From contig QEYB01000377.1 of the NCBI GenBank assembly GCA_017562135.1, forward strand, positions 124,001-188,000: 64,000 bases of DNA, in the 5' to 3' direction. Below the pieces are notes generated by a model. It did not search any database and was not told the DNA's origin. It worked only from the letters and a program-made list of their open reading frames with translations. Shown here piece after piece: positions 46,030 through 59,492 of this stretch; position 1 is the first letter of the stretch, and each line of letters starts with the position of its first letter. A program made the translations under genes and the position numbers. Origin of the DNA: Dipylidium caninum. Taxonomy: Eukaryota > Platyhelminthes > Cestoda > Cyclophyllidea > Dipylidiidae.

Positions 46030-47533
46030 CCCGAAATCCACGCAAGAATTAATATGACAAAATAGTTATGAACTTTGAGCAATGACGTATCTCAAAAATT
46101 TACGGGCAGTATAATTGATGGCAGATCTTTTTTGCACTGTTGTCTTCAATAAAATCTATTCTCAATGAACAATAGGTTTTATTTTTGTACTGCTCATGTT
46201 GTGCGAGAGAAGGAGCACTTAATTTGTAAATTTAGCACAACTCATTATCGGATTTAGTGCCAGAACAATAGCTTTAAATCGTCTACCCGGAAAGTCAAGC
46301 TTGATATGGCCTTTACTGTTTTATTTGTTTAGAAAAATTACGGTGCGAAGGCTGCGTGAAATACGTGTTACTGATAAAAGTTTTCAGGCATTCTAAACGA
46401 CCACTCTTTTGCTTCTGCAATTGGACTCATAAAATTTTAGCTGATCCACTTCACATTGTTAGATATGGGTCGGCGAGCGTTTAAGCACGCCATTGTTTAT
46501 TTTGAATGTTTTGTACAATCAATGAGTCCAACTTGAGCGTCATGCAACCTGGCGCACGCTATAAGATGGTAGATAATTGAGTCAGTGAATGGTTTAACGC
46601 AGAAGTTTATTTTATAAATAAGTACATCTGGGTAATCTGATACTGATCGTATTCGAAATCATGCATTTCTGTAAAATGTATGGGACCATACAAGGAATCT
46701 CCCATAACACACTATTTGCTTCCGTACATTTGGGGAAGATTCTTAATGAAAGCAAAATAACTGGAAATTGTTGCTCACAAGGCCTTAGAGTGGCAGCGAC
46801 CTGTTTAATGCGCCGTTCCACAAGGGCTGAAGTTACGGCTCTGGCCTTATATACATCTCCTCTCAGCCATTTTGGTGTATATACGATGGACGACCTGAGT
46901 TCCACATTTGAACATAAGAAGTGAAAATTTTTTTCAGAAGAACACCAAATAAATGCAGTTAATTGACCACAAGAAATGTTGCTCATCTTAAATGTCCTCT
47001 ATAAGTTGGTTTTAGTAGCCCGAGGAATAAGTAAATTAGGTACAGTTGAACGTAGCGATGAAATAATAAACTCGATCACATCCGCCGCTGTTTTGTGCTG
47101 ATAATCCATAGATTATGGAATTAAACTTTAAAAAAATCATATAACCTAGTATGTGGTCACAGTTGATAAGTGAAATAGAGACGATGGGCATCATGGTTCC
47201 CAAGAAATCAAACTTACAAATTTTGCATTCATAAAGGAGTATTTTAAACTTTCGTAAGGGATCGTGCTCTTTCCATTGAATCTTTCTCCCATCTTTTACG
47301 GTTATTTAGCATTCTCTAGGCTATTTAAAGGGGCAGGTGGAAATGTCTGGGTCTCTTATAGTATGGCGGACCCCCAGCCGCCCTGTCAATCAGCGGGGAG
47401 TGACGCTGACTTCCCCTCGTAGTGCTTGTTTGATATGGCTTTTTAGCAATTTTCCATTGAAAATTATTCGGCACACTTGGACCGAAATTCCACAAAACTC
47501 TGCCATGTCCAGAGACGAGAGCTCCCTTTACGA
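46030..47533. other. Spacer between EF-hand genes C and D
   Basis: Apart from the polyadenylation signal of gene C, no gene is recognised. A 124-codon open frame on the minus strand (46,612-46,986) reads VYTPKWLRGDVYKARAVTSA and then RIKQVAATLRPCEQQFPVIL. It has protein-like composition but no known domain and no flanking exons, so it is not called. Confidence 0.45.
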
Positions 47534-48417
47534 ATGCATTTGAATACCGGTTTACTTCCTAGGAGTCGATGCTCCCACCATCGCAACTGTCCGGCCGGGG
47601 CGAGTGTGAGGGCGTTGAAGATGCTGTTCGCCGAATTCGATGGCAACAAGGACGGATTATTGACACTCGAGGAATTACGCCGATTGGGCAAGGACTTGGG
47701 CATTCCCTATGGAGAGGTGAACACTCTGTTTGCCTTTATCCCAGTTGGAGCTTTAAATTTCACATTAATGCGATGTCTGGACAGCCTTCTAAACAACCGC
47801 CTTTCTCTCCTACCTCTTGTTGGCAGTTCCTTAAGTGGACACGCACCAGTTGCAACGAGGAGTTGACAGCCCTCCCCTACGACACCGTTCTCGAGTGCAT
47901 CAAGGTTTTCGTGACACGACAAATGAAGCAAGTCTAACGCCCTCGCAGTCCATTAATGCTTGGCCAAAAGAGGAGACACTTGGCGCGGCTAATGTTAGAA
48001 ATAATGGAGTAAAAATAAGATTACTCGCTAAGTTAGCTACGTACTTATAGGAAGAAAGCTGATTTCACTTTTGTTTAAAAGGAATAGTCGATTCGAACGC
48101 TTTTAGTGAGAGATTTGTCCATCGAGCAGGAGGAGTAGGGTCTTAGAAGAGGGCTGTCATTAGTGAGGATTTTCCCTTAATTGTAATCTTAATCTCAAAG
48201 GACTAAGCAGGCGCAGCAACTGTTCAAGTTGGCCGACGCGGACCAGTCGGGGAAGCTGAGTCTGGCGGAGGTGAAACGCCTCTTCCAGGCCTCCAACTAC
48301 GACATGGAGGACGAGGAGTTGTGCCAACTCTTCCGCCGTGTCGACGCCAACAAGGACGGCGAGTTGGACGACACGGAATTCTTCGATCTCATGAAGTACA
48401 TTATCGCTAATAGTTGA
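47534..48417 (+). CDS. EF-hand calcium-binding protein D (three clear EF-hands)
   Basis: Exons 47534-47716, 47827-47931 and 48211-48417 all join in phase 0, giving ~164 residues. Loops are DGNKDGLLTLEE in the first exon and DADQSGKLSLAE and DANKDGELDDTE in the last, each in a good helix-loop-helix context. The second exon (FLKWTRTSCNEELTALPYDT) holds what should be the second EF-hand but lacks recognisable ligands. The first ATG (MHLNTG) is chosen by analogy with gene C; an in-frame ATG exists at 47,477. The donor of exon 2 (CAA then GTCTAA) is weak, so exon 2 could instead end the protein at the TAA at 47,935-47,937. ATTAAA near 48,473 may serve polyadenylation. Confidence 0.75.
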
Positions 48418-50102
48418 GGCAATGCTAAAAATGAAACGACTTTATGTCTTCTTAAAATTGTGATGGAAATTCATTAAAGTTGGTGACTTTGAAGTAGAAA
48501 ATTTCCCTGGACTATTTCATTGTTGCCTGGAGATAATTTGTCGCATAAACAGACAAACGTCTCAGTATGCTGTAATCACTTATGAGCAGACGAGGTGCTT
48601 TCAATTCTTTAGAAGTCGCCTCAAATGGGCCCGAGACCACGGGGCGCTTTGCGACGACGTCTACGGGTCCAGAGCGCAGTGTTGCAGCCAGGATGGCGAG
48701 TTTGAGACTGGTCCACGAGATCAGGCGCGATTTAGGGCAAATTCTGCCTGTCAGGGGGGCTCCACACCGAAAAAAGGCCTCCGTGACCACGGACATCGCA
48801 AAGACCTTCTTTTATCCACCGACAAACAAGCTGCCAGCTCTGGAGCAGGGCCTCGTGGGTGCTCGACCCTGCACACCATGGTGTGAGTGCGGTTTGGAAG
48901 CGTGTTTCCTCCCGACTCCCGCTTCAGCAGCGGTGGTGGTAGGATTCTGACCAAATTGCCTGGCACATCATCGTTAGCTGAGAGACTCTTCCCTCGCAAC
49001 CGGACTACACATGAGCATTTGCAGCGAGATGTACGCTGAATCCGCCATTTCGACCGTCTAAAAGGAGGTGTCGCAGAACACTCCTCCTTCGGCAACTCCT
49101 CGCTGTGCTGCCGTCTCCTCCGCCCTCATTAGTGCCACCCACCCGTCATGGATTTGAATGGACCAGCATGTGGACGGTCGTACTGACAATCGAAGTAACA
49201 GGGAAGAGTCTTGTGGAGACGATGACACTGGAGAAGAATAAAATACTGGAGGTGACCTCGGATGGGGTGTTTGTGTTGAATTAAAGGATATCAACCTGAG
49301 TATACTGCATTTGCTGCCGCTAGAGAGCTTTAATACGAGACGCTCTTAACGTATTTCTCTCTGTTCGCGATTTTCCACTCCACAAACCTAATATCTATTG
49401 TCTAATTAAGAATTTCCCGACATATTAGAGTATAATTTAGTCGCCTAAGCGGGGCAGATTTTTCTCTAGATTTTTCTCGGCCGTTGGATTTGTAAACCAT
49501 GTAAGGGCGATGTTGACGGTGGGAGGAGTAAAGGAGGAGTAAGGCAAAGACATGCCGTCTGGCTAAAATTAGGGTGATGAGCTGATGGTCCAATTTTTCC
49601 CAGCTTAGCCGCTTTCAGATTGCGAGAAGTGTGCACATGTCTGAAGATGAGGTGTATTTTTTGAAAATGGGCAGACAGCCACAAGTTGTGTCGATTTCAA
49701 GCGGTTACTCAAAAATTTTCGACGATATTGGAGAAGAAGGAGTAAAATCGCGCCCTACATGATGCTCTACCTACAAGTTGCAGGTGGTAGTACTCGTGGG
49801 CCAAGCCAAATAACAGACTCGTATTTTCCACCATGCGGAAGTTATTTGCTCTCTAGACGTCGTATACCATTGTCAATATCCTGCCGAAAATTAAAATATC
49901 TGTGTGATAAGGTGTTGAAATGCTTGAATAAATGTGCAAATAATAGGCGAAAAACAATTCTTGAGACAATCAATCATATTGTTAGAATTGTACCCCACTG
50001 ATTGGTTATTAACGAGCGCGCGCGATTGTGATTGGACCGTTTTGTCGCATTCACAAGCCAGCATTCTGCTTTGCCGTAAACGGGAGCAGAAGTGAAATTA
50101 CG
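48418..50102. other. Intergenic region upstream of the guanylyl cyclase gene
   Basis: No gene is recognised. A plus-strand frame at 48,582-48,950 (122 codons) and a minus-strand frame at 48,751-49,095 overlap each other and show no domain. The promoter of the downstream gene presumably lies here, but no element could be defined by eye. Confidence 0.45.
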
Positions 50103-53100
50103 ATGGTCTCGATGATATTTCGCTTCCTCCTGCTCGCTTCCATCTGTGAGGGCTACAAACTGCAGATAATTTACATGCTCAGCAGCGAAGTGTGCCTCGT
50201 CCATTCTCACGTCTTCGACATTAACGGAACCATTCACAATACAATAAACTACGTCACTTCTCTCCACCCTGTCCTTCTCCCGCCCCACGAAGTCAGAGTT
50301 GTCAGCTATATTGTCCGCGGGTGCACCGTACGCGAGATGGATCGGGGATACAACCTCTTTAAATCCCTCACGGACATGATCCCACTGGCAAAAGAGGCCG
50401 GATGTTTCACTGTTTTCATCGGCCCCTCCCTGGGCGGCGATTGCCTATTCATTTCTGATTGGGTGGTCCACACATCAGCAGCAGTCCCCTGGCTCATAAA
50501 GCCATACCAAATCAGCTACCTCTGTCCGTCAATACAGTTCGCCCGGGAGTATAATGAGAATTTTCGACTGGTTGACGTGCAAAAGAAGGTAAAAATTGAG
50601 AATCGGCAGAGATTTGTTGGAGTCTCGATGACATTGCAAACGGGGACGGTGACAGATGTCTTTGCCTCCCTTCTCCGCTTCGAGGGCTGGCGGCGCGTCC
50701 TCCTACTTTACGAGATCAGCGAGGCCATATCTCCGCTTTATGGGCTGGCAGACATGATGGATTTGTCCATGGAAGCCATGAAACGCGTTGGCTCGATGGC
50801 GAACATAGTGGCGATTAGGAGCATCTATCGGGAGTCCAATTTCACCCAAGTGGTCCACGAGTGGGCGGAGCTTATAGATGGTAGGTCGTAGTTGGCATTT
50901 TCGTCCCCGACTTGGCTTATACCTAGACGTTTACAGTCTGGGCAGCTCTGAGTGCACTGTTGCGTTGATATCTCACAGTTTGCATTAGGTCACTGTCAAA
51001 AGAGTTCGACTTTAGACATTTTTTCACCGCATCGGTTTCCCTATTCGCACCCTTCCTTCAGCTATCGTCATTCTTGCTCGACCGCCAATCACTATTGTCC
51101 TGTTGGATAGTATCCAGAATCTGCCGAGGATTCAGGCGGGTCGAGTAGCTCTTCTCCAATTAGACCCCTCAAGCAGTAACACTTACGATTCCCTGCGTTA
51201 CTGGAAACTCGAAATTGCCCAAAGGCCCTTCCTGGGTGCTGGGGGTCAGAGTTTCTTCTTGATCAACGCTTTGCCGTACGGACTGGGATATGACACGCTT
51301 TCGCCACTCCTTCACTCTGTGAGTTACATCAACTCATGCTGCTTGCCATTTTTAAGCAGAGACTTAAGATGGCAAATGGCGTGGTGGTGACTATACGCCA
51401 GTCCGTTTCTAGGGATCTATCAGCCCCTCGGAAATTAATGCATTAAAGACAGTTCTCGATACTACTGGCACATATTTAGCATAATAGTAGTTCTCGACTT
51501 ACCCAGGTTAGCACAAATTTTAACTAATTTTGTCTAAAGATGCAGCCTCACCCTCACTAAAATTTTTTATTGAATTGTTACTCATATCAGACGAGTAGGA
51601 AAAATTTTATATTTGAAATACCTATTTACAAAATTATTCCCCCCAGCGGGACATTAATGTCTCTTTAAAGCCTCTCATGCAAAATCTGAGTATCAATGAA
51701 TTCAAAGCGGCTATTAAATATGGGATGACCCTTCTTTTGGCAGAAAGACATGCTGTCGCTCGCCTCTGCAGTCGCGTTGGCGATAAAAATGACTCAACAA
51801 GCAGTGATGGATTATAACGGAAGTATTCCGCCGAGCGCAAGCTTTTTCTCTCCCATCCTTTCGAATCACACGCATGTTCCAGTGGCACCAGGACTGGAGT
51901 ATCACGTGTCATGGAATGGGGAAGAATTCGTCGACCTCTATGATTTCTACGTCTTTCAGGTCAGTGATTTCCGCCACCACTGTTGCAACCTCGGGAATCC
52001 ACTGTAATATATCATTCGTGTTTCACCAATGTCAGTTACTAGTACTAGGATTATTGCGAGAGCAATACTTGAAATATACGCCCGATGTCCCATTCTCAGC
52101 GCTGAGATCAGATATAAGCTGAAGTAGCATCAAAAGACTTGTCACTGTTGGGATTCTTCAGGTAGTAATTGAGTCTAAATATTTATAATTCTGCTCTCAG
52201 GAGACGTTATGTGCAGAGACAACTACTATCTTACTAAGACAGTCTAGTCGCTTTGGAAAAGTGCTTGGGTGCGAAAATCTGCAGAAAAGGATTGACGTGA
52301 TGCTGTTGTTTTTCCGGTTACGAATAAGTGAAAGCACAGGGCAAAAAATTTGTGACAAGAACGCAAAATGAATGGTGGATTCATAATTTACCATGGGATG
52401 ACTGCTGTGGGGTTAACAGATTTAGCGATGCTTTTGCTAAAATTCAGGCTTTTCGAAACAATCAAAAGACGGTATAAAAAAACATTTAAATGGTTTATTC
52501 TTGTAGTAGAATGAAACAGAGCAACCACGCCGCCGTGGGTTATCACATCCAACACTGCTTATCCCGAAGGGGACCTCGAAATTATTTAAAAAAAAATAAT
52601 AAAAAATGCACCGAATGCTACTCTGCCAAAGCATGAATGCCACCACGACAGTACTAAATCCAGAAAAGCATTTAAAAAATCGGTTTAACCTCACTTGGGT
52701 CTCGGGAAGACCACCATCAGGAGCCGCTTTCGTAGTTATTCAATTGAAACCCTCGGCAGTTTCCTCCTCACCGACTCTTCCGGGGAGGACAGCCGCGGGC
52801 CTCCATTGCCTCAGAGAGCAGCATTGCCACGCTTTGACAGGCTAACCGCACGGCCACTGGAATTTCTCTCGAGTCACATGTAAAATCTGTGTACAAACAA
52901 ACAAAAAACACCTCCACGTAAATAAAAAGGCTCAGTCTTTTCGTTGAACACGGCTACTAGGTCTCAAGGTTTTGGGGCTAATGAACAATGGCAGGAATCC
53001 TCCCGGATGCATTAGACTTGTTTCAAATAAAACTTAATATTTTTTTCCTTTTTACTAGCTGAACACGAAAAATATCTACAATAAGACTTTCCACATTGTT

Positions 53101-56100
53101 GCAGCAGAATTCCATGAGATTTTTACCCTTGTCGGTGTGATGCTCACGCCGGGAATTTACTTTCAAGAGATACAGGAGATAACCTGGCCGGAGAATAGCA
53201 CGGGACCTCTGGTGGACGTCTGTCTCCAGTCCGTGTGTCCAGGAGGTAACGAAATCACTGCTTATTCACCTCACTTTTTTGTTCAAAATTAAAAAATACA
53301 ACTGAGAAAATCGTGAAAGTGGAACGCCCGAGTCGCCTAAGCGAGGGTGATCCGCCGCAAGAAGTATTCCAGCGGAACGAGGCGTATTACTTTGTTCTCC
53401 GCACACAGTATAAACGTTGCTCTTGGAGACTCCACAACGGCCAGTGGGTCTGGTGGCAGTAGACAGAATGGCGCAAAGGAGAGTGGGAAAAACTCCTCCT
53501 CCGACGTGATGACGTCGGAAAAGACGTGGCGCAGACGCCACCGACTCTTCCATATTCCCCGTACAAACTTTCCATCGATGTCGGCGACTTCCATGCGGAA
53601 TGTGAGGTTAAAAGGGCACCTGGTTCGGTTGTACTTTGTAAATGGATTCTCTCCGACGCGCTTATGTCAGAGGAGTCGGGGCGGTGGAGTTTGGAATTGA
53701 AGGTGAAGGTGAAGGTGGACGACCTGGCAAAATGTGCTCAAGTTCTACAAATTACTTTAAGACGATGGCGGTTGAACTGAGAATATCCCAATTTTCGACA
53801 GACAAGTGGAAATTATTGCAACAAAATAATGCGAAAAGCTAGCCGAGAGGGCATGAGAGAAGGAAATTTTGGGAGGACAGTAGAGCAGCCGCGACAATCG
53901 TTTAGTCAGTCAATTGTTCGGTTACGTGAAAAGAGGCAAACCTCACCTAAACTGTTTGAAGCCTGAAAAACCACCCTTGAGGCTTTTAAACAGTCCACAA
54001 ATAAAGTAGACTGTCGCTGAAAGCAGAATGGGAAGACGAGTGGTTTAACGGCTCCTTTCATTCGGCAGAAAGTTAAAATGGAAAGCATATCCTCTTCCCT
54101 CTAATCGAAACGAGAGATATTTCACGTGTCAGCACTTATTTTCTCATCCGTTCTTTCAGATATGCTCGTCAGCCAGATTGTCATATTCATCTCCATGGCA
54201 GGCATACTGGGCGCCCAGGCCGGTCTCGTCCTCCTCTTCTTCAGGTAATCTCCCACCCGCCATACCCTCCGTGTGTGACAAAAATCCGACCAAATTGTAT
54301 TTTAATTGGCTGGAATATCGGTACTTGCCACGAAATCATAACCCAATTGAGTCTCCTCCCAACAGCACACCTCAAAATACACTCTTACCTGACGTATTAA
54401 ATGCGGGAATCAACAATTTTCTTCCCCTTAAGGAGTCACTACCGTTCGGTGAAGTTGCGAATGGGTTCGAACAAACTCGTTCTCTACCCTGATGATGTTT
54501 CATTAGTGGAATGTGCCAGGAAGATTACCCGGAACTCCAATACCGAGGCAGGTTTCGTAAAGGAGTTGAGATGCCGAATAATGCCACATAAATCCATAGA
54601 ACCCATGACTCATAATTAGTGTTTAGCTCTACATTACCGAGGCAGGAGAAGAATTAGTTCTCATCACTTTAGTATATTCATGTCAAGCAGGGCCTCTTCG
54701 TTGCTCCTTTGACACTGTAGAGTGGCGTGTAACACAGCGGCTACAATTATGTGATTGTCTTTGAAATCAATCTACTTCATGCCTTAAAGCATTCCCTCAT
54801 TCGTAACTTTAACTTCTATAGGTTTATACTGTTTTCCTCTGTCTTCAGTTGTCCGTTAGTCAAATATTTCCCGTCAATGCACTGGTCAGTCAAATTTTCT
54901 CCGCGTCTGTTGACAGCGAGAGCGATGGGGGAGAGGAGATTTCTTCATTTTCCGACACCGACGTGGTTCAGTCGCCCAAATATCGCGCAGTTTTTAATGT
55001 ACTTTATTTTCCTTTTTATAATTACGACATGCGTTTCCAAAGGTTACACCCCCGTACCATAATGTCCATTGTCTAAATGTTGCAATTTTATAAAATACTA
55101 CTTATTTCATTAAGTAGCACTAATAAAAGGCACAACTTTATATTTAATTTCCAGGGAATAAATTTGCACATCAAACGACTCGAATTGCCATCAATTACCT
55201 TGAAAGCCAAGGTGGTTGACCATCTCCGACGCATGCGAGAAATCCGTCACGAAAATCTCAACCTCTTCATTGGATGCTACCTCGACTCGGAGTCCTTCAG
55301 CGTCGTCTACGAGGAGTGCAGCCGTGGCAGTCTACGGGTGAGTGATTCCAAATCTTCCCCCAGCCTCATAGGCCATTTCGCTTTTTCATGTTATTCAGCG
55401 CAACCCTTACATTTCAGTCTATCCTCTCCAACGAGTCTATCAACCTCGACTGGGAATTTAAGTTGTCCTTAATTACTGATCTAATTCAGGTAAGTCGACA
55501 CCCCATCCACAATTTGAGAAAACGGAAGAACCACGGCTCTTCCCTGGTGTTCACGATACTCCCTAACATTTTGTCATGCGGTGAGGCAGTGTCCAGTCTC
55601 TGACATGCCCATTTCGTGAGAGTATTTTGGTACCTTACAGGGCATGACCCACCTCCACAAAAGCGAACTCGCCGTCCACGGTTGCCTCACCTCTGACACT
55701 TGTGTTATTGACAATAGGTGGGTTCTAAAGGTGACGGATTATGGTCTACGAAAGATATATGCGATGTACAACCATTATCCAACGAGGACCCTCATTGGTA
55801 AGGCCATCTCGTATTAAGTGATGTTTAGCGGTAAGTAATTTCATCAAAAACTCATAGATTAGGCTGTGGTACAAAGTTAATCAGAAATAATTGTGTTTGA
55901 GAGATGTGATCGCCTACTAAGCTGTTGTCTCCATCAGAGAAACTCTACCTCGCGCCGGAGTTGTTGCGCGACGATAAGGCCGCCCAACTGGGTAGTCAGG
56001 CGGCAGATGTGTATGCTGCCGGCGTGGTGATGCACGAGACGTTCTCTCGCGCACTCCCATTTGACGTCGATCCGGAGGTGGAAGGAGCTGTGGAAGAAGT

Positions 56101-59048
56101 GCTCCAACTTCTCCATCGCCACGATGACTCTGCGCCCATTTACCGGCCTGGCGTGAGTTCCACAGTGCTTCTTTGTGTTTCATACCACTCAGTTAACACT
56201 ACTTTTTCGGTATCTACTGTTGATTTCACTTAGTTTGAGGGTGTGGATGTGCCTATGGCCTACGTGACAATGGTGCATCTCTCGTGGTCCGAGAATCCCA
56301 AATTACGACCTACTTTTCGTGAGTTAGAAAACCAACTCAACCGTCTTTCCAAGGGCAGGTAGGCGTTCCGTAGCTAGGTTTCGGTATCACGTCACATACC
56401 TTTAGGAAAACCAACATTGTTAACCATATGCTCAAGATCATGGAGAAGTACTCAGCCAATTTAGAGAGCCAGGTGGATCAACGTACGGCGGAGTTACAGG
56501 TGGAAAAGCAGAAGACGGAAATGTTGATCGCCAAAATGCTACCACCGTGAGTCTGCCTATATCCGTATAAGTAGATACAGTGTATCCTTTTGAAAAGGCA
56601 AAAAAATTGCCCTCAATATAAGAAAACTTTTATTAATGGGACCGTCTCTGGATCAGACACGCTTCAAAATTAATCATAAGCAAAGATTACGCTTTAATTT
56701 GATCAAAACACACCTCACCTAAATGGGAAGAGAGTTCGACGAGGATATGGTAAATCACATCGATAATTCCGTTGATTTCTTCATACTACGACAACAATCC
56801 TTATGTTCGATCAGGTCTGTCGCTCAAGCATTGCTCTCTGGCATTCCCGTGGATCCCGAAGCTTTCTCAGAGGTGACCATATCCTTTAGTGACATAATCG
56901 GATTCACCACAATCTCAGCCAAGTCTACGCCCCTACAAATTGTTAATCTACTCAACGATCTCTACTCTACTTTCGACGATATGATTCAGACTTTTGATGT
57001 CTATAAGGCAAGCCCGCAGGACGGAATTTTTGGAACTTCAAACAAGTCACTTTGTATTCGGAATATGATCGTAGTGCTGGTTTTTCTGATATTCAGGTTG
57101 AAACGATCGGTGATGCATACATGGTAGTCTCGGGTCTCCCTATTCGGAACGGACGCAAGCACGCCGGTGAAATAGCTACAATGGCATTAGAGCTAATAAG
57201 CATAAGTGGGTCCTTCAAAATCGCCCATATGCCGGGTGTTCCGCTCTACCTGCGTCTTGGGATAAATTCAGGTGTGGCAGAGAACCTTGATGTTTAATTT
57301 TAGTGTACGAGTTAGAAAGTGCAAAGTTACAAATAAAATTAAGTGACAATAATGTGGTAACAACGACTATTAAAAGGGTAGTCAAGTGTAAGATTTGAAT
57401 AAACAGTGCGAGCGAAAATCAAACATATATTCTGTTTATCAATACGTGACTCGCAAATTTCAGGTCCATGCGTAGCAGGTGTGGTTGGCCTGACAATGCC
57501 GCGTTATTGCCTCTTTGGTGAACAGTAAACACGGCGTCAAGAATGGAATCCACCAGTTTAGGTGAGTTTCAAAGATCCCTCGCGTCAGCTCTTTTCTTTG
57601 ATTGGTTGTTGTTGTGGGTCTTCCAGTATTTTCCAACTCCGCGTCAAGGTCACAAATATTATAAAATAAAAATTCCTCTCAAAAGATTATTGCCAAGATG
57701 TAGGGCGACGGTTCAGCATGTGGAGCCGAATTATTGGTACAATGTAGTTGGTTAGTGACCATTATGTGGAATTTCATCTGCGTATTTGCCGTTTTGCTTG
57801 GGCCGTCTTAAAACAGCACTACTAAAAATATGATTACTTTATGAAAAAGAAAATCCAATCTGCACTATATCAGGAGACAGCGGGAAAAGGGGGAGGGGAA
57901 AGAAACCTGAACATAGCAAGGTTTTCGGCGAAAATCCATCCAGGGAAGAATTTCTGATCAGTGGCCTAATCGGAAACCTTGCTACACATCATTACAAGCG
58001 ACCATATTCCAACGTCTCCAATTTATCCTTACTCAAACCGTCATATATTAACAACTTGTGCATGTGGAATGTCTTAATGCGCTGCCCATTAGTTTTAGAG
58101 TGTTTCAATGCTATGTAAATGCTCCGTGTGCAGGACTGAGCGTATGAAAACCATCTTAACAATGTAAGGAAACGAAGGAAGTCGCTGTTAAATAAGGTCT
58201 AGAAGGTTGAATTTTAGCCTATAGAAAACATCTGCATTTCTTGGTTGATCTCTGCCCATTCTCCTTCATCACATCCAGGTGTCGGTCCTCTGTGTCCCTA
58301 ATTAGGTGGGTGGCTGCATCCTAAATAATCTGAGATCAGTTTAGCCAGTGAGAGGAGGAGAGGTATTTGTCCACATGCGAAAATGGTTTTGGGAAGAAGT
58401 TGACCAATCTTGACGGCCCCGAGATTTTTGACTGTGATCGGCGACCGACTGATTCGCAACATCTGCCTCCTTTCGACGTAGCCTTTCGCATACATGTGAG
58501 CGCTCAAGCAAAAGCTATTTTGGACGAACTCGGAGGGTACCACATGGAGCACAGGGGGAAGGTATTTCTGCGCGGAAAAGGGGAGGTGGACTCTTATTGG
58601 CTTGTCGGGAAGGACGGTTTCACGAAGGACCTCCCCTCACCTCCCACAGGCGATGCGTGAGTTTATCATCTATGCTCAATTTGTCATAATCCTTTCCCCT
58701 CGTTCCCAGAAAACGAGGGACATTAATTTAATGAGAAGCATATCTTTCACCCTTTCCCCTTCTGACCAGTTCCATTTCACCTTGATGCCTCCATTTTGTG
58801 TGCTCTATTACCACTTCAGTCTGAAATACCTGAACGAGATGATAGAAGACATGCCTGAGGAGTCGGATACTCTACAAACGAGTGGAAGTAACCCTTCGAT
58901 ACCACCCGAGAGCCTTAGCAGCTGCGCCAGTCTAAGTCACCAAGGGAAGGAGAAAAGCAGACAACGACGACGACACCATGATCACAAATATCACCACTGC
59001 CGAAAAGCGAAAGACGCTAAAGTGGTTGCGACATCTGACATCCACTGA
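50103..59048 (+). CDS. Receptor-type (particulate) guanylyl cyclase
   Basis: This is a plasma-membrane receptor that should make cGMP on ligand binding. It has 17 exons: 50103-50880, 51062-51318, 51744-51959, 53059-53245, 54160-54244, 54860-54998, 55155-55337, 55418-55489, 55641-55797, 55938-56152, 56234-56358, 56406-56546, 56815-57007, 57097-57271, 57464-57561, 58482-58656, 58820-59048; ~1,141 residues. A signal peptide ([17 protein letters not shown]) precedes a ligand-binding ectodomain. One membrane helix follows (exon 5). The kinase-homology domain has HGC for HRD and DYG for DFG, so it is probably inactive. The dimerisation coiled coil ([20 protein letters not shown]) comes next. The cyclase domain has FSDIIGFT and [14 protein letters not shown], with both metal aspartates, and ends [20 protein letters not shown]. 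Exon 15 is one base short in the [13 protein letters not shown] motif. The tail is basic and His-rich ([14 protein letters not shown]). Intron 13 uses a GC donor. The ligand is unknown. Confidence 0.93.
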
Positions 59049-59492
59049 GACGACACCAACGCCTCCTCCGCCACTCTCGACCTTCCTGGCCCCTTATATC
59101 CACTCAGACGTTACGTTTGTGCCATGACCAGATCGCCTCTACGCAGAATCGCATTTTCTGCGGTGTAGGGGATCCATTCAGTTGAGCACTTGTTTTATAT
59201 GGTATTTCGTGACAATACTGACAGGATAATGAAGGTTGACAGGTGGTGGGATCTAGAGTGAGCGTGTACACTGTTTCGGAATTGGGCAGGAAGGGCAATT
59301 TAAGTTGGGCTGCGTGTTTAGAGATGCAACGTTTGTCACTTGGGTTTTCCCATCACGTAAAACTTCCCGTATTCACAATCTCCGAGGATCAGCTGTGAAC
59401 GCATGTGTTTAGTGACAATGACAAAGAATCAATAAGAGGCGTGAGAAGACGGAGTTGTCAGTTGACACAAGCAGCCTCCACCGTTAAGGGGA
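59049..59492. other. Spacer between the cyclase and coiled-coil genes
   Basis: This is probably 3'UTR and short promoter sequence. No canonical AATAAA follows the cyclase stop closely. A minus-strand open frame of 64 codons shows no features. Confidence 0.4.

Noticed and set aside
54245..54859. Apparent frame break after the membrane helix of the guanylyl cyclase
   Set aside because: The acceptor at 54,858-54,859 (GTTAG) restores phase and the following donor at 54,999 joins correctly to the kinase-homology domain.
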